From Wenyingzhuangia sp. 2_MG-2023 (lineage in GTDB: Bacteria; Bacteroidota; Bacteroidia; Flavobacteriales; Flavobacteriaceae): 64,000 bases of DNA. Every line of letters starts with the position of its first letter. Positions within the stretch are counted from its first letter, which is position 1. The stretch covers positions 248,001 through 312,000 of the forward strand of contig NZ_JAUOSB010000001.1 of the NCBI RefSeq assembly GCF_030548295.1. Reading direction: 5' to 3'. The notes beneath the pieces were generated by a model. The model made no database searches, was not told the origin of the DNA, and saw nothing but the letters and a program-made list of their open reading frames with translations. Both the position numbers and the translations under genes were made by a program. Shown piece after piece: positions 17,638 to 26,945 of the stretch.

Positions 17638-18639
17638 ATGACAGACGGAAATTTTATTGACTATATAAAAATATATGCTGCTTCTGGTAAAGGAGGTAGT
17701 GGATCTATGCATTTACATAGAGAAAAATTTATTGAAAAAGGAGGACCCGATGGAGGTGACGGTGGTCGTGGTGGACACATTATTATGCGTGGAAACAAAG
17801 AAATGTGGACCTTGCATCATTTGCGTTTTTTAAAACACAGTAGAGCTGGTCATGGTGGTAATGGTAGTTCTAGTAGAAGTACAGGTAAAGACGGGGAAGA
17901 CAAATACCTAGACGTACCTTTAGGAACCATTGTTCGCGATTCTGATACTCAAGAAATCTTATTTGAAATATCTCATCACGGACAAGAAATTATATTGTGT
18001 GAAGGTGGTATTGGAGGATTGGGTAACTGGCACTTTAAATCATCTACCAACCAAACACCTCGTTATGCGCAACCGGGTATGCCTAGCGTAGATGGATGGT
18101 TTCAAATAGAATTAAAAATTTTAGCAGATGTAGGATTGGTAGGATTTCCCAATGCAGGAAAATCAACCTTATTGTCTGTGGTTAGTGCTGCTAAACCTAA
18201 AATTGCTGACTACGCTTTTACCACGTTAAAACCCAATGTAGGTATTGTAGATTATAGAAACTATCAGAGTTTTGTAATGGCAGATATTCCTGGAATTATT
18301 GAAGGTGCCAACGAAGGAAAAGGTTTGGGGCATTATTTTTTACGTCATATAGAACGCAACTCTACTCTATTATTTATGATCCCTGCAGATTCTGACGATA
18401 TTAAAAAAGAGTATAAAATTTTATTGAATGAATTAAATTTACACAATCCTGAATTGATGCACAAAGATCGTCTTTTGGCCATCACCAAATCGGATATGTT
18501 AGACGACGAACTAAGAAAAGAAATAGAAGATTCTGAGTTACCAGAAGGAATCAAAACTATGTTCATTTCTTCTGTAGCTCAAACAGGAATTGTAGAACTT
18601 AAAGACGAATTGTGGAAAATGATCAACAAAGAATCATAG
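17638..18639 (+). CDS. obg: GTPase Obg (CgtA)
   Basis: An essential GTPase that works in 50S ribosome assembly and stress control. It has 333 residues. The N-terminal glycine-rich Obg domain spans about 1-160 ([25 protein letters not shown]). The G domain follows with G1 GFPNAGKST (169-177), the switch region [14 protein letters not shown] and G3 DIPGIIEGA. The variable C-terminal OCT domain of some Obg proteins is absent, as is common in Bacteroidota. It ends at a bidirectional terminator shared with the converging sigma gene. Confidence 0.95.
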   Translation: MTDGNFIDYIKIYAASGKGGSGSMHLHREKFIEKGGPDGGDGGRGGHIIMRGNKEMWTLHHLRFLKHSRAGHGGNGSSSRSTGKDGEDKYLDVPLGTIVRDSDTQEILFEISHHGQEIILCEGGIGGLGNWHFKSSTNQTPRYAQPGMPSVDGWFQIELKILADVGLVGFPNAGKSTLLSVVSAAKPKIADYAFTTLKPNVGIVDYRNYQSFVMADIPGIIEGANEGKGLGHYFLRHIERNSTLLFMIPADSDDIKKEYKILLNELNLHNPELMHKDRLLAITKSDMLDDELRKEIEDSELPEGIKTMFISSVAQTGIVELKDELWKMINKES

Positions 18640-18662
18640 TATTACACTCACTTAGAAAATAA

Positions 18663-18698
18663 AAAAAGGCTTTAACAATTTTATGTTAAAGCCTTTTT
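18663..18698. terminator. Bidirectional terminator between obg and the sigma gene
   Basis: AAAAAGGCTTTAACA (18663-18677) pairs with TGTTAAAGCCTTTTT (18684-18698). A/T runs on both sides suit termination from either direction. Confidence 0.85.
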
Positions 18699-18725
18699 CA
18701 TCAAACTAAATATGCTGTAAAGGTT

Positions 18726-19208
18726 TCAAACATCATCTTCTAAAGATTTTATTTCTTCTTTAATTTTAAGAATTGCTTTTGAAATTTGTCCCTCTACTGT
18801 TTTAATAGATATACTCAAAATCTCAGCTATCTCTTGATACTTAAACCCATTTTGTTTATTTAAAACAAATATCTCTTTGCATTTTGGAGGCAATTTTTCA
18901 ATAGCCAACTTTATTTTTCTTTTTTGACTTTTGATGCTCTCAAAATCTTCTTCTACAAAAAAAGTCAATCGCTCTTCTTCTACTGCATCTATATATTTCA
19001 AATCTTTTTTATGTGCATTGTATTCCGTTACAAACTCATGGTAACATGCTCTATACAAATAACTTCTTATGGATGTTTTAATTTTTAAAGATTGCCTTTT
19101 TTTCCAAATAGTCAACATTACATTCTGTACAATATCCTCAGCCTCAAATTTATTATTATTTAAACTATAGATATAGGAAGCTAATTCGTTATAATATACA
19201 TTATACAA
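18726..19208 (-). CDS. ECF RNA polymerase sigma factor (FecI type), no normal start codon
   Basis: An extracytoplasmic-function sigma factor expected to pair with the adjacent FecR and switch on the Sus-type operon. Region 2 is seen in FEAEDIVQNVMLTIWKKRQ, and region 4 (HTH) in LPPKCKEIFVLNKQNGFKYQEIAEILSISIKTVEGQI. The coordinates use the TTG at 19206-19208, but the homologous frame goes further upstream (EEEVNIEQLRKGDIKSYELL) and stays open to 19340. No ATG, GTG or TTG occurs in that extension, only ATA, ATT and ATC codons. The true start may be the ATA at 19266-19268 or a nearby ATT, or the gene may be damaged. It converges on obg and diverges from fecR, unlike the usual sigma-fecR order. 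Confidence 0.85.
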   Translation of the reverse strand: MYNVYYNELASYIYSLNNNKFEAEDIVQNVMLTIWKKRQSLKIKTSIRSYLYRACYHEFVTEYNAHKKDLKYIDAVEEERLTFFVEEDFESIKSQKRKIKLAIEKLPPKCKEIFVLNKQNGFKYQEIAEILSISIKTVEGQISKAILKIKEEIKSLEDDV

Positions 19209-19513
19209 AAGTTCATAAGATTTAATGTCTCCCTTTCTTAACTGTTCTATGTTAACTTCTTCTTCTATGCTAATTAAATTTTTGATGGATTTTCTATGCT
19301 GGAATAATAAAATAAAATTCCTATAAAGTAAAACATGAAATTATCACAATATAAAACATCAAAACATGGTGTTTCCATAGGAATATTTCAGCTTTATAAA
19401 TTGTTTTTTTATGCTTTTGTTTCGATGACAAAGTTTCTGTAGGGGTTTTTAAAATAAAGTTCGTCTTATAGGTATAGACACGTTTTAATTAGATCAAAAA
19501 GAAGTCTTCATAC
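19209..19513. other. Divergent promoter region of sigma and fecR
   Basis: The left part (to 19340) is the start-less N-terminal frame of the sigma gene. The right part contains GTAGGGG at 19439-19445 followed, 23 bases from its first G, by CGTCTTATAGG (from 19462). This is a plausible ECF-type -35/-10 pair about 40-70 bp before fecR. The assignment is inference. Confidence 0.4.
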
Positions 19514-20662
19514 ATGGAAAAAGAGCAAATCTTAAAATACTTAAACAATCAAATGAGCAATAAAGAATTGCGTGAATTTGATCAATTGTTAGCGAAAGAA
19601 GAAAACTTTAAATTATTCAAAGAGTTTTTAATTACGCATCAATATATAAATGTGAGTCAAGATCAATTTGATGATAAAGTTGCCTTTTTATTATTTGCTC
19701 GTAAAATTGGTATCAAAAAAGGATTTACTATTTCATTTTATCCTATGGCAATAAAAGTCTTAAAATATGCAGCAATCTTTATTGGATTACTTGTCTTGGT
19801 TACCAAGAGCTATAGAGACAACGAAACATTATTTTCAGAAGTTACCCTGAAGATGGGAAGTAATTTGATAAAAAAAATAAGTATAGATGATGAAACTGTA
19901 GAATTGAGGGATGACAAAGGAACGGTAGTCGCTATCCAACAAAAGGACAAATTGATTTATACTCTTGCGTCAACAATATCTCATAACAAAGTTGCTACAG
20001 AAATAAAGATGAATACGCTAAGTATTCCTTACGGTAAAAAATTTCAATTGATTTTGTCTGACGGTACAGAAGTACACCTTAATGCAGGGTCAACCATAAA
20101 ATACCCTACGTTATTTGCTGAAAATGGAATTAGAAAAGTGGAGTTAGAAGGAGAAGCTTATTTTAAAGTTTCTAAAAATAAAGAAAAGCCATTTGTGGTC
20201 TATACAAATAAAATTAGAGCCGAAGTTCTAGGAACAGAATTTAATCTATCTAGTTATAGAAATGATCCTTTCTCTGAATTAGTTTTGGTTGAAGGTAGTG
20301 TTGGAATTTTCTTAGACAAAGAAAGATTAGATAGAGAAAATGACATTATTCTAAAACCTAATCAGAAAGTGAAACTTACTAAAAAAGACAACAAATTAAC
20401 AGTTTCTAGAGTAAGAACAGAACCCTATGTTTCTTGGAGAAACAATGTATTGATCTTTAATAATGAAAATTTTGAAGGCATTGTACGTAAACTAGAAAGA
20501 CGTTTTGATGTGAATATCAAAATTAATTATGACAAACTTAAAAACGAACATTTTACAGGTCAGTTTGATATTGAAACTTTAGAAGAAATCATCAAAACGT
20601 TTCAAAAAACAACTCCTTTTAACTACAAAATAACAAACAAAACAATCAATATTAACCCTTAA
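19514..20662 (+). CDS. FecR family anti-sigma factor
   Basis: A 382-residue inner-membrane regulator. It holds the ECF sigma factor inactive until the SusC-type transporter signals through its N-terminal domain. The cytoplasmic N-terminal part (1-75) precedes one membrane span (about 79-98, VLKYAAIFIGLLVLV). The periplasmic FecR domain follows (LSIPYGKKFQLILSDGTEVHLNAGS, then RKVELEGEAYFKVSKN). A C-terminal DUF4974-like domain ends in TGQFDIETLEEIIKTFQKTTPFNYK. It lies 116 bp before the SusC gene, with a hairpin between them. Confidence 0.93.
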   Translation: MEKEQILKYLNNQMSNKELREFDQLLAKEENFKLFKEFLITHQYINVSQDQFDDKVAFLLFARKIGIKKGFTISFYPMAIKVLKYAAIFIGLLVLVTKSYRDNETLFSEVTLKMGSNLIKKISIDDETVELRDDKGTVVAIQQKDKLIYTLASTISHNKVATEIKMNTLSIPYGKKFQLILSDGTEVHLNAGSTIKYPTLFAENGIRKVELEGEAYFKVSKNKEKPFVVYTNKIRAEVLGTEFNLSSYRNDPFSELVLVEGSVGIFLDKERLDRENDIILKPNQKVKLTKKDNKLTVSRVRTEPYVSWRNNVLIFNNENFEGIVRKLERRFDVNIKINYDKLKNEHFTGQFDIETLEEIIKTFQKTTPFNYKITNKTININP

Positions 20663-20696
20663 AAACTATACATGAAATAATATCTATCACAAAAAA

Positions 20697-20726
20697 AATC
20701 GAGAAATATTGCAGTATTCCTCGATT
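20697..20726 (+). other. Hairpin between fecR and the SusC gene
   Basis: AATCGAG (20697-20703) pairs with CTCGATT (20720-20726), and the inner bases pair partly. There is no long T run after it, so it looks like a processing or partial attenuation hairpin that separates expression of the regulator from the transporter. Confidence 0.45.
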
Positions 20727-20778
20727 CAGTAAAATTAATCTAACAATGGTTCAATCATTAAACTAGCACTACAAAAGT

Positions 20779-23700
20779 ATGGAAAAAAAAATACAGAATC
20801 TTTCTGTGAAAATTATTAACGCAAAATTAAGTTTAAAAATGAGGTTAAGTTTCATTTTATTGCTCTTATGCCTTATGAAGGCAAACGCAATCACTTATTC
20901 ACAGAACACCAAGATCAACTTAGATGTAAAAGACGAGAATTTGTCTGTGGTTTTAGACTTGATAAAAGAGAAAACCGAATTCAAATTATTTTATAAAAAT
21001 TCTGAAATAGACCTTAACAGGAAAATCTCATTAAAATCTGACAAAAGAAAACTTAGCGATGTTCTGAATGATATTTTTAAAGGAACCAATATTATGTATA
21101 CTGTTTTTGACAAGCAGATTATACTAGGTACAGCTCCTGTAAAAATGGAAAACAAAATAGAAGCACAAAAAAGCTTTGTCATTGCAGGTCAGGTTGTAGA
21201 TGAAGATGGTGTACCTCTATTGGGCATTACCGTTTCTGTAAAAGGAAGCAACAAAGCAGCCGCTACTGATTTTGATGGAAATTTTAAACTAGAAGTAAGC
21301 GAAGGAGATACTGTTCTAGTAAAATCTGTTGGGTTTACCACACAAGAAATTGTGATAAAAGACCAAAAGTTTTTAAAAATTGTTTTGGTAGAATCTTTAG
21401 AGCTTTTAGATGCTGTAGTAATTACAGGATATGGAAAAGTTGAAAAAAGAACTTTTACTGGAGCAAGTACTTCTCTACAATTAGAAGAATTAAAAATTGA
21501 TGGTATTACCGATGCCTCTAGAATGTTAGAAGGACGTGTGGCTGGGGTAAACATCCAAAATGTATCGGGTACTTTTGGTACTGCTCCTAAAATTACCATT
21601 AGAGGATCTTCTTCCATTTTTGGAAACAACACACCTCTTTATGTAATTGATGGTGTTGTTCAAGAAGACGTTGTTAACGTAGATTTGACACAATTGACTT
21701 CTGGAAATGCACAAACTTTAATCAGTTCTTCTTTAGCAGGTATTGATGCAAACACCATTAAAAGTGTTGAAATTTTAAAAGATGCTTCTGCAACTTCTCT
21801 CTATGGTGCAAGAGCAAGAAATGGAGTGGTTGTGATTACTACCAAAGAGGGAAAAAGAGATAGTCCTCTAAGAGTAAGCTATAGCTCTGAAGTTACTATG
21901 ACAGACGTACCAAGTTATAACAATTACGATATTTTAAATTCTAAAGAAACTGTAAGTATTTTTAAGGAATTAGAATCTAAAGGGTATTTAGACTTACCAG
22001 AGGTAGCACAAGCTAGATATGGAGGTGTGTATTATTTAATGGCAAAATTAACAGATACTTATTTAAGTAATGGTGAATTTGCTTTACAAAACACTCCAGA
22101 AGCTAGAAATGCTTTCTTACAACAATATGAAATGGGGAATACAGACTGGTTCAAAACGCTGTTTAGAAATGCCGTTTCACAAAATCATTCTTTAAGTTTT
22201 TCTGGAGGTGGTAAAAACAATGCATACAGTGCTTCTGTAGGTTTTTATACAGATCCAGGATGGTCTATAGCAGACAACGTAACTAGATTAACTACCAATT
22301 TAAAAAACACTTTCTACCTTTCAGATAAACTTACTGCAACTCTGTCTAGTATTATTTCTGTAAGAGATCAACTGACTCCAGGAACATTTGAAAGCGAAAC
22401 CGATAATTTTAATGGTTCTGTTACTAGAGATTTTGACATCAACCCTTTTAGTTTTGCACTAAACACATCACGTGCCTTAAGACCAAGAGACCAAAATGGT
22501 GATTTGGAGTACTACAGAAACAACTGGGCTCCTATGAATATTCTTAATGAAACGGCAAACAATTACATGGATTTAAGTGTAAAAGACATTCGTTTTCAAG
22601 CAGATATAGAATACAAAGTAACCGACAAATTAAAATACAATGTTGCTCTTTCTAACCGATATGTAAACAGTACTTTTGAACATCAAATTAAAGAAAACTC
22701 AAACGTTGTTGGTGCTTACAATGCTGCTGAAACTACAATTGTTAGAGACGATAACATTTTCTTGTACAGCGATCCTAACTCCCCTAACAGTCCCCCTGTC
22801 TCAGTTTTTCCACAAGGAGGTATTTATAAAAAAACCGATTATGAATTAACATCTTACTACCTTAGAAACAGTCTTCAATTTGATGATAAATTTAACGACA
22901 GACATGAAGTAAGTTTATTGGCTGGACAAGAAATGAGGTTTGTAGACAGAAAAGATAATCGTTTTGATGGTTATGGAATTCAGTACGACAATGGCTTGGT
23001 TCCTTTTACAGATCCAAGATTGTTAGAAAAATTAATCACAGATGGTCAAGATCTATTTTCTCTAAACGAAGAAAAAGAAAGAACCGTTGCATTTTACGGA
23101 AAAGGATCTTACACCTACGACAACCGATACACTTTTTCTGCAACAGGTAGATATGATGGATCTAACCGCCAAGGTAGAAGCAATAGTTCTAGATGGTTGC
23201 CTACAGGTACTGTGAGTGGAAAATGGAATGTAACTGGAGAAGAATTTATGTTTGATGTAGATGCTGTAGATGCATTACAACTTAGAGCTTCTTATGGTTT
23301 GGTAGCTACTCCTGGTTCTGCAACCAACTCTTTGGCTATTTATCAAAATCAAACCACAGACAGATTGTTATTAGCAAACAGAGAATCTTATCTTAATATA
23401 GAAGATTTACAAAACGCAGAACTAACTTGGGAAAAACAATACGAAACCAACATAGGACTAGACGTTGCCTTATTTAACAGAGGTATTGAGCTTACTGTAG
23501 ATGTTTTTAAAAGAGATATTTTTGACAATGTTGATTTTGTAAAAACCTCAGGAATTGGTGGTGAATACATCAAAACAGGAAACAATGCAGATGTAGATGT
23601 AAAAGGTTTAGAATTTTCTATCAACACCAAAAACATCAGTACAGAACACTTTAAATGGAACACAGGTTTCAACTTCTCTTATATAGACCAAGAAATTGTA

Positions 23701-24450
23701 AAATTAGCCAACCAGCCTACCGTTTTTGACTTGGTAACTCAAAATGGTGGAAATATAGAAGGGTATCCTATCAACTCTTTATTTTCTTTTGATTTTAAAG
23801 GATTAGACAACCGAGGATTGCCAACATTTGCATTGCCAGATGACAGCACCAATGAATTCAACGAAATTAACGGAGCTGACTTTCAAGAATCAGAAAACAT
23901 CCTAGATTATTTGGTTTACGAAGGTTCTTCTAACCCAAACATTACTGCGGGTTTAACCAACAACTTTACTTATAAAAACTGGGACTTGTCTGTATTCATT
24001 AGTGCTTCTGGAGGAAATAAAATTCGTTTGAATCCTGTTTTTAGTGATGAATACTCAGACTTAGATGTATTTACCAAAGATTTTTCAAATCGTTGGATTT
24101 TACCTGGTGATGAATTGGTTACAAACATTCCTGTAATTGCAAGTGAAAGACTAAACTCTGAAATTCCAAACTTAGACAAAGCTTACAATACATACAATTA
24201 CTCTACAGCTAGAATTGCAGACGGATCGTTTGTACGTTTAAAGAACATCTCATTAGGATATACTTTAGACAAAAAGTTAGTTAAAAAAATGGGCTTGTCT
24301 AATTTAAAATTTAAAATTCAAGCAACCAATTTATTTCTATTGTACTCTGACTCAAAATTAAACGGTCAAGATCCTGAATTTATCAACACAGGAGGTGTTG
24401 CTTTTCCAATAAAAAGGCAATACACTTTTTCTTTAAACCTTTCAATATAA
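20779..24450 (+). CDS. SusC/RagA family TonB-dependent transporter with STN domain
   Basis: An outer-membrane transporter of 1223 residues. A signal peptide (to about 38, LMKANA) is followed by an STN signalling domain (about 45-115, VLDLIKEKTEFKLFYKNSEI), which contacts FecR. Then come a carboxypeptidase-regulatory-like domain (about 130-210, FVIAGQVVDEDGVPLLGITV), the plug with VVITGYGKVEKRTFTGAS, and a 22-strand barrel ending QYTFSLNLSI. The STN domain and the adjacent FecR/sigma pair mean that expression is ligand-induced. It is paired with SusD 2 bp downstream. The substrate is not readable; no glycan enzymes lie beside it, so a peptide or other substrate is possible. Confidence 0.95.
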   Translation: MEKKIQNLSVKIINAKLSLKMRLSFILLLLCLMKANAITYSQNTKINLDVKDENLSVVLDLIKEKTEFKLFYKNSEIDLNRKISLKSDKRKLSDVLNDIFKGTNIMYTVFDKQIILGTAPVKMENKIEAQKSFVIAGQVVDEDGVPLLGITVSVKGSNKAAATDFDGNFKLEVSEGDTVLVKSVGFTTQEIVIKDQKFLKIVLVESLELLDAVVITGYGKVEKRTFTGASTSLQLEELKIDGITDASRMLEGRVAGVNIQNVSGTFGTAPKITIRGSSSIFGNNTPLYVIDGVVQEDVVNVDLTQLTSGNAQTLISSSLAGIDANTIKSVEILKDASATSLYGARARNGVVVITTKEGKRDSPLRVSYSSEVTMTDVPSYNNYDILNSKETVSIFKELESKGYLDLPEVAQARYGGVYYLMAKLTDTYLSNGEFALQNTPEARNAFLQQYEMGNTDWFKTLFRNAVSQNHSLSFSGGGKNNAYSASVGFYTDPGWSIADNVTRLTTNLKNTFYLSDKLTATLSSIISVRDQLTPGTFESETDNFNGSVTRDFDINPFSFALNTSRALRPRDQNGDLEYYRNNWAPMNILNETANNYMDLSVKDIRFQADIEYKVTDKLKYNVALSNRYVNSTFEHQIKENSNVVGAYNAAETTIVRDDNIFLYSDPNSPNSPPVSVFPQGGIYKKTDYELTSYYLRNSLQFDDKFNDRHEVSLLAGQEMRFVDRKDNRFDGYGIQYDNGLVPFTDPRLLEKLITDGQDLFSLNEEKERTVAFYGKGSYTYDNRYTFSATGRYDGSNRQGRSNSSRWLPTGTVSGKWNVTGEEFMFDVDAVDALQLRASYGLVATPGSATNSLAIYQNQTTDRLLLANRESYLNIEDLQNAELTWEKQYETNIGLDVALFNRGIELTVDVFKRDIFDNVDFVKTSGIGGEYIKTGNNADVDVKGLEFSINTKNISTEHFKWNTGFNFSYIDQEIVKLANQPTVFDLVTQNGGNIEGYPINSLFSFDFKGLDNRGLPTFALPDDSTNEFNEINGADFQESENILDYLVYEGSSNPNITAGLTNNFTYKNWDLSVFISASGGNKIRLNPVFSDEYSDLDVFTKDFSNRWILPGDELVTNIPVIASERLNSEIPNLDKAYNTYNYSTARIADGSFVRLKNISLGYTLDKKLVKKMGLSNLKFKIQATNLFLLYSDSKLNGQDPEFINTGGVAFPIKRQYTFSLNLSI

Positions 24451-24452
24451 TT

Positions 24453-25937
24453 ATGATGAGAAATATATATAAAATCAAAATCGCACTGTTGATAACTCTT
24501 GCTACTCAACTAGTAAGTTGTGATGATTATTTATCAGAACTACCCGATCAACGAACTCTGATTGACTCTCCTGAAAAAATATCTCAACTGATCACCAATG
24601 CGTATCCTCAAAGCGGGTATCAATTGATGGCGGAAATCATGTCTGACAATGCAGATGATAAAGGTACAACTGAAGAAACAACAGATTTAGAACTAGATTC
24701 TTTTCGTTGGATTACCAGTAATTTAGACACCAATGACACACCTGCAAGCTATTGGAATAGCTGTTACAATGCCATAGCACATGCCAATGAAGCATTGGCT
24801 TCTATAGAGAATTTTCCAGAAACAGATTTAAGCGCACAAAAAGGAGAAGCTTTGTTAGCAAGAGCTTACGGTCATTTTATGCTAGTTAATTTTTGGGCTA
24901 AATCTTACAATTCAACTACAGCAAGTACAGACTTAGGAATTCCTTATGTTCTACAACCTGAAACAGTTCTTTTAGAAGAATACACCAGAAATACCGTTGA
25001 AGAAGTTTACGACCTAATTGAAAAAGATTTGATTGAAGGACTGGCATTGGTTACAAGTGATTATGATCAGCCTAAATACCACTTTACAAAAAGTGCTGCA
25101 TATGCATTTGCTACTAGATTCTATTTGTATAAAGGAGATTGGGACAAAGTAATTGAACATTCTTCTAAAGTATTGACAAACCCTAGCAATCAAATTAGAA
25201 ATACAGAAGGATACAGATCTTTAACTTATAGTCAAAACAAAGCCATTTATCCAAGTGCTACAGAGACCACCAACTTGTTAATTGTTTCTACAGAATCACT
25301 TTACGATCGTAGGTTTGCAAGTACACGTTTTGGATTGTCTGCCTTAAAAGCAAATGAATTGTTTTTTAGTGGAGCCGGAAATCCTCTTTCTAAATCTTGG
25401 TCATATGCTGTTTATGGAACAGACGTAGTTTACAATTTACCAAAATTTGATGAATACTTTAAATTGACCAATGCGAATGCAGGTATCGGAATTCCTCACG
25501 TAGAAATAGTATTGTTTAGTATTGATGAAGTGTTATTAAACAGAGCAGAAGCTTATGCCATGAAAGAACAATACACAGAGGCATTAGCAGATTTAGATAT
25601 TTTCTTATCTAGAAAAACAAGATCATACGATGCTACCACAGACAAATTAACAGATGATATTGTAAAAGCTAACTACCCTATAGTAACAGATGAATATACC
25701 CCATCTTATAGTTTGTTAGACAACCAGACACCGTACGTAAAAATGATTGCTGAGTTGAAAAGAAGAGAGTTTTACCACGAAGGATTGCGTTGGTTTGACA
25801 TTAGAAGATTTGATTTAGAAATCACACACGAGCTTTCAGACAGATCTGTAGTAGTTTTAGAAAAACAAGACCCAAGAAAAGCATTGCAAATACCAACTTT
25901 TGCATTGGCACAAGGTCTTACAGCCAATCCTAGATAA
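24453..25937 (+). CDS. SusD/RagB family nutrient-binding lipoprotein
   Basis: A surface lipoprotein that lids the SusC transporter and captures substrate. It has 494 residues, a lipobox ending QLVSC (C23), and the typical helical TPR-like fold with the SusD mark near the end (KRREFYHEGLRWFDIRRF). The N-terminus DDYLSELPDQRT is also usual for the family. It starts 2 bp after the SusC stop, so they are made together. Confidence 0.95.
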   Translation: MMRNIYKIKIALLITLATQLVSCDDYLSELPDQRTLIDSPEKISQLITNAYPQSGYQLMAEIMSDNADDKGTTEETTDLELDSFRWITSNLDTNDTPASYWNSCYNAIAHANEALASIENFPETDLSAQKGEALLARAYGHFMLVNFWAKSYNSTTASTDLGIPYVLQPETVLLEEYTRNTVEEVYDLIEKDLIEGLALVTSDYDQPKYHFTKSAAYAFATRFYLYKGDWDKVIEHSSKVLTNPSNQIRNTEGYRSLTYSQNKAIYPSATETTNLLIVSTESLYDRRFASTRFGLSALKANELFFSGAGNPLSKSWSYAVYGTDVVYNLPKFDEYFKLTNANAGIGIPHVEIVLFSIDEVLLNRAEAYAMKEQYTEALADLDIFLSRKTRSYDATTDKLTDDIVKANYPIVTDEYTPSYSLLDNQTPYVKMIAELKRREFYHEGLRWFDIRRFDLEITHELSDRSVVVLEKQDPRKALQIPTFALAQGLTANPR

Positions 25938-25962
25938 ATTATTAATTAAAGAAATTTGAGAT

Positions 25963-26934
25963 ATGAAAAAAATAAAAATTATTTTAATTGTTATGCTTCA
26001 ACTAACTTTAGGGTTGAGCAGTTGTGCTTCAAAAGATGATTTGGGAGAAAGCGAATTAGACATTACCACTCCTGAATTAACTGATTTGGATGTATGGATC
26101 CGAGATAATTACACATTTGATTACAATATTGAAGTATTGTATCGTTGGAATGAAAACGCGGTAGATAGAAACCGATATTTGTTTCCTCCTACTGCCGAAA
26201 AAGTACAACCTGCTTTAGCTGCCATCAAAAAAATATGGATTGACACCTACACTGAAGTTGGTGGAGAAGATTTTATAAAAAAAATAGCTCCTAGAGAAGT
26301 TCTTTTGGTTGGTGGAATCAATTTAAATCCATCAGGAACCATCACTTTGGGAGTTGCAGAAGGAGGAAAAAGAATTACCTTTTTCAACACAGATTTGGTT
26401 GATTTAAAAGACAAAGCTAGTTTAGTGAGATTTGTATCTACCATGCAACATGAATACGCACATATTCTAAACCAAACTGTCCCTTTTGATGAGGAAGAAT
26501 TTCAAGCAATTACTCCTTTTAACTATACCGCACAATGGTTTAATGAAAGCATTGAACAAGCAAACGAACTAGGTTACATTACAGACTACGCAAGAGCTAA
26601 TGTTAGCGAAGATTTTGCAGAAATGGTAAACGCAATGCTTTCTAACAGCGCTGATGAGTACAATGCTATTCTTACCGGAATTCAAGATCGAGTTGTTGCT
26701 AGAGAAGTTGCTGCTGCTGTAAACAGTCTTCCTGCTGATGCTACTCCGGAAACAATACAAGCCGTAACAGATGCTGTAACGTTAACTGCCAGTAATGAAG
26801 CACAAATTGCAATCAACGCAATTAGAACAAAAGAAGGGCTTGTTGCAGAATACTTCAAAACAAATTTTGATCTAGACATTTACCAGCTTCAAGAAATTGC
26901 AGCTAGAAATACTTTAGAAGTTTTAAACAATTAA
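25963..26934 (+). CDS. Import-associated zinc metallohydrolase lipoprotein
   Basis: A 323-residue lipoprotein (signal ending LGLSSC, C21). It has a zinc-peptidase-type HEYAH motif at 163-167 (STMQHEYAHILNQ) and a probable third ligand in SEDFAEM (E217 or E220). It fits the family described as substrate-import-associated zinc metallohydrolase lipoproteins, found in SusC/SusD loci. It is expected on the outer surface, clipping or processing a substrate for the transporter. It follows SusD by 25 bp and precedes the DUF4302 gene by 11 bp. Whether it cuts peptides is inferred from the motif only. Confidence 0.88.
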   Translation: MKKIKIILIVMLQLTLGLSSCASKDDLGESELDITTPELTDLDVWIRDNYTFDYNIEVLYRWNENAVDRNRYLFPPTAEKVQPALAAIKKIWIDTYTEVGGEDFIKKIAPREVLLVGGINLNPSGTITLGVAEGGKRITFFNTDLVDLKDKASLVRFVSTMQHEYAHILNQTVPFDEEEFQAITPFNYTAQWFNESIEQANELGYITDYARANVSEDFAEMVNAMLSNSADEYNAILTGIQDRVVAREVAAAVNSLPADATPETIQAVTDAVTLTASNEAQIAINAIRTKEGLVAEYFKTNFDLDIYQLQEIAARNTLEVLNN

Positions 26935-26945
26935 ATTAAAAAATT

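Noticed and set aside
17638-18639. Obg looked truncated at its C-terminus
   Set aside because: The missing OCT domain is optional and its absence is normal in this phylum; the G domain is complete.
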